33,220 nucleotides of DNA from Aerococcaceae bacterium (lineage in GTDB: Bacteria > Bacillota > Bacilli > Lactobacillales > Aerococcaceae), in NCBI GenBank assembly GCA_030525795.1, contig JAUNEB010000014.1, positions 1 to 33,220 on the forward strand, given 5' to 3'. Each line of letters begins with the position of its first letter. Within the stretch, counting starts at the first letter, position 1. The notes under the pieces were generated by a model. The model searched no databases, was not told where the DNA came from, and worked only from the letters and a program-made list of their open reading frames with translations. Position numbers and translations under genes: made by a program. Shown one piece after another: positions 15,478-24,988 of this stretch.

Positions 15478-16211
15478 CAACAGTAATTGATATTCAGCGT
15501 CTGAAAAAAAATTTTGGCGACCGCGAAGTATTGAAAGACATCAATTTTTCTGTCAAAAAAGGCGAAGTAGTGACGATTATCGGCTCGTCAGGTTCTGGAA
15601 AGTCTACGCTATTGCGCTGCATTAACTTATTAGAAGAGCCGACAGGCGGTGCCATTATTTATCAAAATCGCAACGTCATTGAAGACCACGCGTTTTTGAA
15701 TCAATATCGCAGCCACATTGGCATGGTGTTCCAATCGTTTAACTTATTCAATAATTTGGACGTATTAAGAAATTGCACGATCGGTCCTGTAAAAGTTTTA
15801 GGGAAATCTCAAGCAGAAGCCGAAGAATTAGCCAAAACATTTTTGGAGCAAGTAGGCATGGACGCGTATATCCACGCCAAACCACACCAACTTTCTGGCG
15901 GACAAAAGCAGCGTGTTGCGATTGCGCGCGCCTTGACGATGCAACCTGACATTTTGTTGTTTGACGAACCAACGTCTGCTTTAGACCCCGAAATGGTCGG
16001 CGAAGTATTGAAAGTGATGAAAGATTTGGCAGAGTTAGGGTTGACGATGATTGTCGTCACGCACGAAATGGAATTTGCCAGAGAAGTGTCCGACCGCGTC
16101 GTCTTCATGGACCAAGGCGTCATCGCCGAAGAAGGGCATCCAGAAGAACTGTTCACCCAACCAAAAGAATTGCGGACGCAACAATTTTTGGAACGTTATT
16201 TGAAACGATAA
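15474..16211 (+). CDS. Amino-acid ABC transporter ATP-binding protein (predicted lysine importer)
   Basis: A 245-residue polar amino acid type ABC ATPase (HisP/GlnQ family). It has Walker [10 protein letters not shown] (about 36-44), Q-loop VFQSFNLF, signature [15 protein letters not shown], Walker [13 protein letters not shown] and the H-loop VVTHEM. All catalytic residues are present. It energises the preceding permease and is co-transcribed from the lysine riboswitch. Transcription probably ends at the CIRCE-containing hairpin immediately downstream (16220-16252). Confidence 0.93.
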   Translation: MTTVIDIQRLKKNFGDREVLKDINFSVKKGEVVTIIGSSGSGKSTLLRCINLLEEPTGGAIIYQNRNVIEDHAFLNQYRSHIGMVFQSFNLFNNLDVLRNCTIGPVKVLGKSQAEAEELAKTFLEQVGMDAYIHAKPHQLSGGQKQRVAIARALTMQPDILLFDEPTSALDPEMVGEVLKVMKDLAELGLTMIVVTHEMEFAREVSDRVVFMDQGVIAEEGHPEELFTQPKELRTQQFLERYLKR

Positions 16212-16219
16212 AACGATTT

Positions 16220-16252
16220 CTAGCACTCTTGAATAAAGAGTGCTAATTTTTT
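16220..16252 (+). promoter_or_regulatory. CIRCE element 1, doubling as the upstream terminator
   Basis: CTAGCACTC (16220-16228), nine bases, GAGTGCTAA (16238-16246): 17 of 18 consensus positions of the HrcA operator. The inverted repeat is directly followed by TTTTTT, so in RNA it would be a terminator for the ABC transporter transcript. It lies about 18 bases upstream of the -35 box of the hrcA promoter. Confidence 0.9.
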
Positions 16253-16263
16253 ATTAAAAAGGG

Positions 16264-16292
16264 TTGACTTTCGATGCAAGAGGGTGTATGAT
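16264..16292 (+). promoter_or_regulatory. Promoter of the hrcA-grpE-dnaK-dnaJ operon
   Basis: TTGACT (16264-16269), a 17-base spacer and TATGAT (16287-16292). It is flanked by CIRCE elements on both sides, so HrcA can block it from upstream and from the start site. Confidence 0.82.
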
Positions 16293-16296
16293 TATT

Positions 16297-16323
16297 TTAG
16301 CACTTAGGTCAAGAGAGTGCTAA
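16297..16323 (+). promoter_or_regulatory. CIRCE element 2
   Basis: TTAGCACTT (16297-16305), nine bases, GAGTGCTAA (16315-16323): 17 of 18 consensus positions, the last base of the left arm being T instead of C. It covers the predicted transcription start and lies 15 bases before the hrcA start codon. Confidence 0.93.
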
Positions 16324-16338
16324 AAGCGAGGTGAGGAC

Positions 16339-17352
16339 ATGTTAACACCAAGACAGCAGCAAATTTTACAACTGATTGTGCGGCTGTATGGCGAATATGA
16401 AGAACCAATCGGCTCCAAGACATTATTGCAACAAAGCGTGTTAGAAGTGAGTCCGGCAACGGTGCGCAACGAAATGTTGGCGCTCGAACGTTTAGGATAT
16501 TTGATGAAAGCTCACACGTCAAGCGGTCGCATTCCTTCTTTTGATGGCTACCGCTACTACATTGACGAGTTGATTCAGCAACCGCAACTGACACTGGCTA
16601 AAGAAGACGAACCTATTTTTCAAGAGTTGTTCAAAGAACGGCCTTATGATGCGATTCGTCAAGCACAAATGGCAGCCGACTTGCTCGTTTCGGCGACAGG
16701 TTATACCGCCGTTGTTTGGGGACAAAATATGGACACGCATCGCGTCCAAGAATTCCGTCTCATTCATTTGAGCAATTATAGTGTGATTGCCGTCTTGCTG
16801 ACCGATCAAGGTGCGGTCGAAAGCCAACTGTTTGAATTGACAATCAGCATTGACAAAGACCTTATCCAAAAAGCAGCGACGCTCATCAACGAAGAATTGA
16901 AGCAACTGACGCTCGGCGACGCTAATCAGCGTATGAAAGTCATGTTGCCGCTCATGTTGCAACGCGCGATTTCCTATCAGTTAGATTTTTCGCCACTCGT
17001 CGACAAAATGATTAACCGCTTGAAAGGCAATGCCTATACCGTTAGCGGCAAAAATAACTTGTTCAATTTATTAGGGACGCATTTGTCCGCCCAATATTAT
17101 AAACAAGTGTTCGATTTTGTAGATGGCTCAAGCGACATGTACACGCTACTTGAAGCGCGCCAAACAGGTTTAGAAGTGCTGTTCGGCAGTGACATATCGC
17201 CAAAAGGATTAGCGAATATTAACATGATTACGGGAACTTATTACCAAGGCAAACAAAAAATTGTCCTTGCGTTAATTGGCCCGTCCACCATGCCGTATCA
17301 TCGCACCATCGGATTGATGGGCAACTTAATTGAAGAATTATCCCGTTATTAA
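16339..17352 (+). CDS. hrcA: Heat-inducible transcription repressor HrcA
   Basis: A 337-residue HrcA. The N-terminal winged helix shows LTPRQQQILQLIVRLYGEYEEPIGSKTLLQ and SPATVRNEMLALERLGYLMKAHTSSGRIPSFDGYRYY. The C-terminal GAF-like domain ends with ITGTYYQGKQKIVLALIGPSTMPYHRTIGLM. HrcA binds CIRCE and represses the chaperone operon; its folding usually depends on GroEL. Two CIRCE elements lie immediately upstream, so it is autoregulated. It is the first gene of the heat-shock operon and is followed by grpE. Confidence 0.96.
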   Translation: MLTPRQQQILQLIVRLYGEYEEPIGSKTLLQQSVLEVSPATVRNEMLALERLGYLMKAHTSSGRIPSFDGYRYYIDELIQQPQLTLAKEDEPIFQELFKERPYDAIRQAQMAADLLVSATGYTAVVWGQNMDTHRVQEFRLIHLSNYSVIAVLLTDQGAVESQLFELTISIDKDLIQKAATLINEELKQLTLGDANQRMKVMLPLMLQRAISYQLDFSPLVDKMINRLKGNAYTVSGKNNLFNLLGTHLSAQYYKQVFDFVDGSSDMYTLLEARQTGLEVLFGSDISPKGLANINMITGTYYQGKQKIVLALIGPSTMPYHRTIGLMGNLIEELSRY

Positions 17353-17381
17353 GCATATTGACAAAAAAGGAGGGAATCATT

Positions 17382-17930
17382 TTGACGGAGGAAATGGAAC
17401 AAGAAGTAACTGAAGAAAAAGTAAACGAAGAAATTATTGAGCAAGTAGTTGAACTTACGAATGTAGAAAGCGTAGAAGTTGATCCGTTGGCGCAGTTGGA
17501 GGCAGAACGCGACCAGTTGGCAGACCAATTATTGCGATTGCAAGCCGAAATCGCCAACATGAAGCGCATTTACACACGTGAAAAACAAGACGCGGCAAAA
17601 TATCGTTCGCAAAGTTTAGCGACCCAATTATTGGACGTAGCGGACAACTTGGAACGCGCCTTAGCAACCGACGTCACTTCAGAAGATGCACTCGCCTTGA
17701 AAAAAGGCGTCGAAATGGTCGCAGGACAACTACAAGCCGCATTTGAACGCGAAACGATTACGGTCATTGACCCGTTAAACCAACCGTTTGACCCGAACTA
17801 TCATCAAGCAGTAAGTGTCATGCCTGCAAGCGAAGGACAAGCAAGCGAGACCGTCATCAACGTCTTGCAAAAAGGTTACTTACTCAATGACCGCGTATTA
17901 CGACCAGCGATGGTCATCGTATCAGAATAA
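17382..17930 (+). CDS. grpE: Nucleotide exchange factor GrpE
   Basis: A 182-residue GrpE, normal size. It has an acidic, flexible N-terminus (many Glu), a long coiled-coil segment (QLEAERDQLADQLLRLQAEIANMKRIYTRE is its core region, cited in parts: LEAERDQLADQLL and AEIANMKRIY), then the DnaK-contacting wing domain with FDPNYHQAVS and the C-terminal LNDRVLRPAMVIVSE. It releases ADP from DnaK. The start is taken as TTG 17382, eight bases after AAGGAGGG; the frame is open from 17358, but that part contains the ribosome binding site. Confidence 0.94.
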   Translation: MTEEMEQEVTEEKVNEEIIEQVVELTNVESVEVDPLAQLEAERDQLADQLLRLQAEIANMKRIYTREKQDAAKYRSQSLATQLLDVADNLERALATDVTSEDALALKKGVEMVAGQLQAAFERETITVIDPLNQPFDPNYHQAVSVMPASEGQASETVINVLQKGYLLNDRVLRPAMVIVSE

Positions 17931-17944
17931 CAAAAAAATTTTAA

Positions 17945-19786
<1,842 letters not shown>

Positions 19787-19787
19787 C

Positions 19788-20186
19788 GTGATGCGATTGA
19801 TACATAGCATCCGTCAATGGTTGACAAAATCTCACAACATCACAAAGTTAGGAAAACATGTAGATAGCACATTTTTAGTCAATCAGCTATTGATAGATAT
19901 GTACAATGATGATTATTTTCCGAATCAGCTTGTAGATAAAGTCAAAGATGAATTAATGAAAGTGATTGTTCTCCTGGAAACAGGAGAACAAGACGTTCAT
20001 ACCATCCAATCAAAACTAGATGAAGTAACCCTTAATATCAATGCATTACAGGCTGTTTTTGAAGAAAATGACAGCGAGATTGAAACAGCAGCTCGCGATT
20101 CAATCGGGTTATCTGTTGAATTAATCTTAGAACATTTTCATATCGATATTGATCCAGAAGAAGCGATTCGTTATCGTGAATGGTAA
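19788..20186 (+). CDS. DUF5713-like small protein between dnaK and dnaJ
   Basis: A 132-residue protein (GTG 19788; ATG 19791 also possible) with no signal or membrane segment. The central and C-terminal parts, MYNDDYFPNQLVDKVKDEL and ENDSEIETAARDSIGLSVEL ending in YREW, look to me like DUF5713, a small helical, acidic family of unknown function; this is recalled resemblance, not a search. It starts one base after dnaK and ends 26 bases before dnaJ, so it is in the HrcA/CIRCE heat-shock transcript. Its base composition seems more A/T-rich than dnaK, with GAT and AAT favoured, which may indicate insertion. It contains a strong hairpin at 19966-19991. Confidence 0.72.
   Translation: MMRLIHSIRQWLTKSHNITKLGKHVDSTFLVNQLLIDMYNDDYFPNQLVDKVKDELMKVIVLLETGEQDVHTIQSKLDEVTLNINALQAVFEENDSEIETAARDSIGLSVELILEHFHIDIDPEEAIRYREW
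19966..19991 (+). repeat. 11-bp perfect inverted repeat with a GAAA loop inside a coding region
   Basis: TTGTTCTCCTG (19966-19976), GAAA, CAGGAGAACAA (19981-19991). In RNA this is a stable hairpin capped by a GNRA tetraloop. No U-run follows, so it is not a terminator. It lies in the DUF5713-like gene between dnaK and dnaJ and could be an mRNA processing or stability element. Confidence 0.8.
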
Positions 20187-20212
20187 GGAATGTGTAAGAA
20201 AGGAGGTCAACA

Positions 20213-21355
20213 ATGGCTGAAAAACGAGATTATTATGACGTCCTAGGCGTGTCGCGCGATGCGTCGGATGCTGAAATAAAAAAAGCTTACCGCAAGCTAT
20301 CCAAGCAATATCATCCTGATATTAACCAAGCAGCTGATGCGGCAGATAAATTCAAAGAAATTAGTGAAGCTTATGAAATTTTGAGTGACACTCAAAAACG
20401 TGCCGCTTACGACCAATATGGTCATGCTGCAACCGATGGTGGATTTGGCGGTGGTGGCTTCGGAGGATTTGGCGGCTTCGGTGGCGCTAGTGGTTTTGGG
20501 TTTGAAGATATTTTCGATTCGTTTTTTGGTGGCGGGGGACAATCACGTCGTCCAAATGCGCCACGTAAAGGAAGCGATTTGCAATATCGCATTAAACTTT
20601 CATTTGAAGAGGCGATTTTTGGCAAGGAAGAAACCATCAGTTACAATCGCCAAGAAGAATGTCATACGTGTCATGGCTCTGGAGCAAAAGAAGGCACTTC
20701 TCCTACGACGTGTCATCGTTGCGGCGGGTCAGGTGTGACACAAGTTCAACGTCAAACGCCGTTCGGAGCGGTGATGACGCAAGGGACATGTGACGTCTGT
20801 CGTGGAACAGGTAAAGAAATTAAAGAAAAATGTACAACGTGCCATGGCTCAGGCTCACACTCGCAAAAACATTCGGTAAAAGTAACGATTCCAGCAGGTG
20901 TCGAAGACGGCCAACAAATGCGTTTGAGCGGACAAGGAGAAGCTGGCGCAAACGGCGGACCTTACGGCGATTTATACGTGGTATTCCAAGTCGAAAACAG
21001 TGACATTTTTGAACGTGAAGGCACTGAAATCTTCTACGAGCAGCCGATTTCGTTTGCGCAAGCAGCGCTCGGTGCCGAAGTTAAAGTGCCGACGGTTCAT
21101 GGCAACGTCAAGTTAAAAATACCCGCAGGCACACAAACGGGAACCGTCTTTAGAGTTCGCGGAAAAGGGGCGCCAAGTATTCGAGGCAATCATTACGGCG
21201 ACCAACATGTCACCGTCAAAGTGGTTACTCCAACTAAATTAAGCGATCGCGAACGCGATTTGTTCAAGCAACTTGCGGATGTAACAGGCGATCATGTTAA
21301 GCCACACGAAAAATCATTTGGCGACAAAGTCAAAGACTTTTTTGAAGGAAAATAA
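20213..21355 (+). CDS. dnaJ: Co-chaperone DnaJ (Hsp40)
   Basis: A 380-residue type I DnaJ. The J domain has HPD at 34-36, and a Gly/Phe-rich linker spans about residues 76-110. Four zinc-binding CxxCxGxG repeats lie at about 150-214 ([32 protein letters not shown]). The C-terminal substrate-binding domains end in [10 protein letters not shown]. It stimulates DnaK ATPase activity and delivers clients. The start is ATG 20213 behind AAAGGAGG. It is the last gene of the heat-shock operon, followed by a strong terminator. Confidence 0.96.
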   Translation: MAEKRDYYDVLGVSRDASDAEIKKAYRKLSKQYHPDINQAADAADKFKEISEAYEILSDTQKRAAYDQYGHAATDGGFGGGGFGGFGGFGGASGFGFEDIFDSFFGGGGQSRRPNAPRKGSDLQYRIKLSFEEAIFGKEETISYNRQEECHTCHGSGAKEGTSPTTCHRCGGSGVTQVQRQTPFGAVMTQGTCDVCRGTGKEIKEKCTTCHGSGSHSQKHSVKVTIPAGVEDGQQMRLSGQGEAGANGGPYGDLYVVFQVENSDIFEREGTEIFYEQPISFAQAALGAEVKVPTVHGNVKLKIPAGTQTGTVFRVRGKGAPSIRGNHYGDQHVTVKVVTPTKLSDRERDLFKQLADVTGDHVKPHEKSFGDKVKDFFEGK

Positions 21356-21362
21356 TGGATAC

Positions 21363-21396
21363 AAAAAAGAGCGTCTTATTACGGCGCTCTTTTTTT
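21363..21396. terminator. Terminator shared by dnaJ and the convergent SpxH-like gene
   Basis: AAAAAAGAGCG (21363-21373) pairs perfectly with CGCTCTTTTTT (21385-21395) around an 11-base loop. Flanking A and T runs allow termination in both directions. The stop codon of the minus-strand gene lies within the T-run. Confidence 0.9.
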
Positions 21397-22060
21397 ATGA
21401 TTGTTTACAAATAAGTTTGAATAAAGAGTTAGATTTTTGCGGACAATGCGAAACAACATCCGATAATTGCTCCAAAATCGTTTCACACGTAATCGCGTCG
21501 GTCAAAAGCACGCCGTCTGTGTTGACGGAATGTTCGAAAGCGACGAGCGAAGGAATCGTCTGCGCGTTCATATCGTGAGCAATTTGTTGGTCTTTGAGAT
21601 ACAGTTTGCGCACGTAATCAGAACGCCAATCTGTTTCGAATAGCGGCACGTCCAATCCGATACGCTGTGCCAAATCAAGCGCGTAATCCGTTGTAAAACG
21701 CTCAACATTGCCAGCAATTTCGCGTTGCATCGACAACAAAAATTCACGAGCCTTGCGTTTTCCTTGCAAAGAAGCGGCTTTATAAGCCAAACATGCGTCA
21801 TAAACAAGTTGGAATACACGATTGCGCGTTTCTAAATCTTGAGGCAAATGCGATAACTGATTCAAAAAACGCGACACAACAGTATGATTGTGATAGCACA
21901 AAATATGCAGTTCTGTTTTTGCAGAAAGAGTTTGAATAATATCAAGCAACGCTTGTTCCGCTTGATAACATTTATAGCCGAGCGGACTCACAAATAAATA
22001 AAATTCAAAAAAGTGTTCAGAATAATCACTAAGCTGGGTCCACGAGCGAGCAGATTGCAT
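21395..22060 (-). CDS. DsbA/thioredoxin-fold protein of the SpxH (YjbH) type
   Basis: A 221-residue cytosolic protein without a signal peptide. The N-terminal FYLFVSPLGYKCYQAEQALL resembles the thioredoxin-fold start of SpxH/YjbH-like DsbA-family proteins from Lactobacillales. The first Cys of the usual CxxC is replaced, leaving GYKC (Cys31). YKAASLQGKRKAREFLLSMQ and the C-terminal TIPSLVAFEHS (cis-Pro segment) also fit. In Bacillus YjbH is the adaptor that presents the redox regulator Spx to ClpXP. The start is ATG 22060, seven bases after AAAGGAG; the upstream in-frame ATG precedes the binding site. It is divergent from the RclA-like reductase gene. The exact adaptor role is inferred. Confidence 0.7.
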   Translation of the reverse strand: MQSARSWTQLSDYSEHFFEFYLFVSPLGYKCYQAEQALLDIIQTLSAKTELHILCYHNHTVVSRFLNQLSHLPQDLETRNRVFQLVYDACLAYKAASLQGKRKAREFLLSMQREIAGNVERFTTDYALDLAQRIGLDVPLFETDWRSDYVRKLYLKDQQIAHDMNAQTIPSLVAFEHSVNTDGVLLTDAITCETILEQLSDVVSHCPQKSNSLFKLICKQS

Positions 22061-22175
22061 GATATGACTCCTTTCTATCAAAAATTACTTATTCATGTTA
22101 TCAGATTTTGCATGAGATAGCTAATGATATGCTTACAAGTCAATGAGCAAGTTAACGGACAACGCGCCAAACCCT

Positions 22176-22184
22176 TGTTATAAT
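22176..22184 (+). promoter_or_regulatory. Extended -10 promoter of the RclA-like gene
   Basis: TGTTATAAT: a perfect TATAAT (22179-22184) with the TGn extension, no good -35 at 17 bases. It gives a short leader to the ATG at 22218 and argues against the earlier in-frame ATG at 22143. Confidence 0.7.
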
Positions 22185-22217
22185 AGGTTTATACTTATAA
22201 AAAAAGGAGCATTCAAT

Positions 22218-23531
22218 ATGAAACAATATGACTTAATCGTAATCGGTTTTGGGAAAGCAGGCAAAACGCTTGCTGCCAAATACGCATCCCTCGGCAAAAA
22301 AGTTGCCCTAATCGAACAAAATGCGGCGATGTATGGCGGAACGTGCATCAATATCGGCTGTATCCCAACAAAAACTTTGATGAGCGCAGCAGAACATGAC
22401 TGGACATTTGAACAAGTAATGGCAGAAAAAGATGCCGTCGTCACACGCCTTCGTGGCAAAAACTTCACGATGATTGATTCCGTAGCGGATTTATATTTAG
22501 CCAGCGCGAAATTTGTCGCAAACAAAATCATCGAAATTGAAGTTGACGGGCAACGCGAACAATTGAGCGCCGAAATCATCGTGATCAACACGGGCGCGGT
22601 TTCGAATGTTTTGCCAATTCCAGGTTTAACAAGCACTCAACACGTCTATGACAGCACAGGCATCCAACAACTCACCACATTACCAAAACGTCTAGGTATC
22701 ATTGGAGGCGGCAATATCGGCTTAGAATTTGCGAATTTGTACGCAACATTAGGTAGTGAAGTGACCGTTTTAGATGCAGCGAGCCAAATTTTACCACGAG
22801 AAGAAGCAAGCATTGCGGCATTGGCAGAACAATATATGCAAGAACAAGGCGTGCAATTCGTATGGGGCGCGCAAATTCAATCCGTCGAAAATGTTGAAGA
22901 AGCCGTCGTCGTTCGCACAGCAACAGGCGATTACGCATTCGACGCAGTGTTGTATGCCACAGGACGCAAACCGAATGTGGCAGGATTGAACTTAGAAGCA
23001 ACCGATATCGAATTGACCGAACGCGGCGCGATTAAAGTGGACGAACATTGCCAAACAACCGTCCAAAATGTCTTTGCAGTCGGTGACGTCAACGGCGGAT
23101 TGCAATTCACTTACGTATCGCTAGACGATTTTAGAATTGTGTGGAACTATTTGACAGGCGACGGCAGCTACACACGTAACACTCGCAAGCAAGTGCCAAC
23201 CACTTTGTTCATCAATCCACCATTGTCACGCGTTGGGTTGACAGAATCTCAAGCAAAAGAACAAGGCTTCCCATACGCTGTGAAAGAATTACCTGTAGCC
23301 GCTATGCCAAAAGCACACACGCAGCAAGATTTGCGTGGCATGTTCAAAGTCGTCGTCAACACCGAAACCAAACACATTTTGGGTGCGACATTATTAGGCG
23401 CGGCCTCACCTGAATTGATTAACCTCATCAGCATGGCAATGGACAACCAAATTCCGTACACTTACTTCCAAACGCAAATTTTCACCCACCCAACGATGGC
23501 AGAAAATTTCAATGATTTGTTTGCGCTATAA
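22218..23531 (+). CDS. rclA: RclA-like flavin disulfide reductase (hypothiocyanite/copper-stress type)
   Basis: A 437-residue class I pyridine nucleotide-disulfide oxidoreductase. It has an FAD-binding IGFGKAGKT (9-17), a redox pair in GTCINIGCIPTK (Cys43, Cys48), the NAD(P) motif GIIGGGNIGLEFA, FAVGDVNGGLQFTYVSLDD (second FAD motif), and the dimer-domain HPTMAE with the catalytic His-Glu. From memory it aligns closely with E. coli RclA throughout (FGKAGKTLA, AMYGGTCINIGCIPTKTL, YDSTG, GLQFTY-SLDD, PPLSRVG), rather than with lipoamide dehydrogenase or mercuric reductase. RclA-like enzymes reduce hypothiocyanite and respond to reactive chlorine and copper, which suggests life on mucosal surfaces. 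The start is ATG 22218 behind AAAAAAAGGAGC. Confidence 0.85.
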   Translation: MKQYDLIVIGFGKAGKTLAAKYASLGKKVALIEQNAAMYGGTCINIGCIPTKTLMSAAEHDWTFEQVMAEKDAVVTRLRGKNFTMIDSVADLYLASAKFVANKIIEIEVDGQREQLSAEIIVINTGAVSNVLPIPGLTSTQHVYDSTGIQQLTTLPKRLGIIGGGNIGLEFANLYATLGSEVTVLDAASQILPREEASIAALAEQYMQEQGVQFVWGAQIQSVENVEEAVVVRTATGDYAFDAVLYATGRKPNVAGLNLEATDIELTERGAIKVDEHCQTTVQNVFAVGDVNGGLQFTYVSLDDFRIVWNYLTGDGSYTRNTRKQVPTTLFINPPLSRVGLTESQAKEQGFPYAVKELPVAAMPKAHTQQDLRGMFKVVVNTETKHILGATLLGAASPELINLISMAMDNQIPYTYFQTQIFTHPTMAENFNDLFAL

Positions 23532-23571
23532 AAAATAAGCAGCACCGACGACTTTAGTTTGTGATATAATG

Positions 23572-23580
23572 GTTTCATAC
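23572..23580 (+). promoter_or_regulatory. Extended -10 promoter of the two-helix membrane protein gene
   Basis: TGATATAAT: a perfect TATAAT (23575-23580) with a TGn extension. No convincing -35. It lies 31 bases before the start codon at 23612. Confidence 0.6.
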
Positions 23581-23611
23581 AGAACAAATACTCAGGAGAA
23601 AACAGCGAATC

Positions 23612-24496
23612 ATGAACAAACTATCCAAAAAAACGAAAGCACTCATCGTGTTAATCATCGCATTAGGTTCAACCATCGGCTTGTGGTGGACGGATTTGAA
23701 CAATGATTTTTTGCATAAATATCCAATCAATGTTGAGTTTTGGACAAAAATTACTAGTTCTTTAATTAGTGCTGTCGTCACAATAGGCGGGATTTGGTGG
23801 ACGTTAGATTCCGACTACAAAAAATCTAAAGAAGATTTAGTCAATAACAATCGCCCTTTTTTGCAATACTTTATTTCGATTGGGGTATATCCTTATCGTG
23901 CGAGCGACCAAGTCAACCGAACAGCCATTTTGGATTACAAGTTGACGAATGGTGGTAATCAGCACACGCTCATTGTTCCTTTGGACATCAAAAATATCGG
24001 CAATGGCCATGCGATTATTACGGGAGTAACCGCCAAAGAAGACGGCTCCAAGAGCGCATTTGTTAGCGAAGAACATCGCGAAAAAATTATCGAAAGCAAG
24101 CATAATAGTGTCTTTTACATTCAGCTAACGAAACAATCTGAGTTTACAACGAATACGATAACGATTTCGATTCAATATAAAGATATGTTCGGAACAATGT
24201 ATGAAGACAGCTTTAGAATTGAACAATTTTTCAATGATGAAAAGGACGCCGTATCCGAGCCGTTACGCGATTATTTTGATATGGACATTTCAACGGCTGT
24301 ACAAGCAGACACTTTGGAAGCGTTGAAACGCTACTTCATGACGCATCGGACGTATTTTTCTCAAGAAGATGACAATGAATACGAAGCCAAAAAAATCGCC
24401 TATCTCAAAGAAATTGTCAGTTTGCTAGAAGATGGCGGCAAAATTGCCAAAGGATTGGGTGGCATCGACAACAAACCACCAAAAGTTAAATATTAG
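23612..24496 (+). CDS. Unrecognised membrane-anchored protein with two N-terminal helices
   Basis: A 294-residue protein of no family I recognise. Two hydrophobic helices lie at about residues 9-26 and 47-65, each ending in a similar WWT motif (GLWWTDL, GIWWTLD). A charged linker (DSDYKKSKEDLVNNNRP) is followed by a soluble domain rich in predicted strands (about 80-205) and an acidic helical tail (205-294). Positive residues before helix 1 and after helix 2 suggest both ends are cytoplasmic. It appears monocistronic, with its own promoter and a terminator after it. The SD site AGGAGA is about 12 bases from ATG, longer than usual. A sensory or structural membrane role is possible but unproven. 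Confidence 0.7.
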   Translation: MNKLSKKTKALIVLIIALGSTIGLWWTDLNNDFLHKYPINVEFWTKITSSLISAVVTIGGIWWTLDSDYKKSKEDLVNNNRPFLQYFISIGVYPYRASDQVNRTAILDYKLTNGGNQHTLIVPLDIKNIGNGHAIITGVTAKEDGSKSAFVSEEHREKIIESKHNSVFYIQLTKQSEFTTNTITISIQYKDMFGTMYEDSFRIEQFFNDEKDAVSEPLRDYFDMDISTAVQADTLEALKRYFMTHRTYFSQEDDNEYEAKKIAYLKEIVSLLEDGGKIAKGLGGIDNKPPKVKY

Positions 24497-24541
24497 CAGA
24501 CTAGAAACAACTTGATTACGTATCTTTTTTGTACAACACAT

Positions 24542-24571
24542 CTCACTCTTTATCAAAGAGTGGGATTTTTT
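24542..24571 (+). terminator. Intrinsic terminator
   Basis: CTCACTCTTT (24542-24551) pairs with AAAGAGTGGG (24555-24564) around a three-base loop, with one T-G wobble, followed by ATTTTTT. It closes the transcript of the membrane-protein gene just before the arsC-like promoter. Confidence 0.85.
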
Positions 24572-24581
24572 AGTGAAAGTG

Positions 24582-24590
24582 TGGTAAAAT
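24582..24590 (+). promoter_or_regulatory. Extended -10 promoter of the arsC-like operon
   Basis: TGgTAAAAT, with the hexamer at 24585-24590, one mismatch from TATAAT plus the TGn extension. It lies 26 bases before the start codon at 24617. A -35 is not evident. Confidence 0.5.
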
Positions 24591-24616
24591 AGCAAGGAGA
24601 TAAAGGAGGTTTCAAA

Positions 24617-24973
24617 ATGATCGTCATTGGATTGCCACAGTGCAGCACGTGCAAAGCTATTGAAAAACAACTGAAATCAAAAGGGATTGCGTATACATAT
24701 CGCAACATTACGACCGAAATCCCAACCGTGGAAGAATTAAAGACATGGTTCGCTTTATCAGGAGAATCTTCTTTCAAAAAAATTGTCAATACAAGCGGAC
24801 AAAAATATCGCGAGTTGAATGTGAAAGATCAACTGGCACAAGCGGATACGTTAGAAGCACAGCTGGCGATTCTTGCGCAAGACGGCATGCTCATTAAACG
24901 TCCCATTTTGTTGACGGGCGATTGTGTTTACTGGGGAAAAGCTGTTGAAACCTATGTTTCACAACTTGATTAA
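24617..24973 (+). CDS. ArsC/Spx-family thioredoxin-fold protein (YusI-like)
   Basis: A 118-residue protein of the ArsC/Spx/YffB superfamily. It has a CSTC motif (Cys9, Cys12) at the start of helix 1, KYRELNVKDQL, and the family signature DGMLIKRPILL. The family includes arsenate reductases and the RNA-polymerase-binding regulator Spx. This protein looks closer to YusI-type ArsC-like proteins because it has FFNTSG-like KKIVNTSGQKYRELN, and its true substrate is unknown. The ribosome binding site is AAAGGAGG. The secreted-protein gene follows after 15 bases. Confidence 0.82.
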   Translation: MIVIGLPQCSTCKAIEKQLKSKGIAYTYRNITTEIPTVEELKTWFALSGESSFKKIVNTSGQKYRELNVKDQLAQADTLEAQLAILAQDGMLIKRPILLTGDCVYWGKAVETYVSQLD

Positions 24974-24988
24974 AGGAGGAATTTTTTT

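Noticed and set aside
20385..20738. Long frames overlapping the Gly/Phe and zinc regions of dnaJ on both strands
   Set aside because: By-products of low-complexity GGX codons; dnaJ is complete in its own frame.
22143..22217. Earlier start for the RclA-like protein
   Set aside because: This part contains the extended -10 promoter and the ribosome binding site, and has no family sequence.
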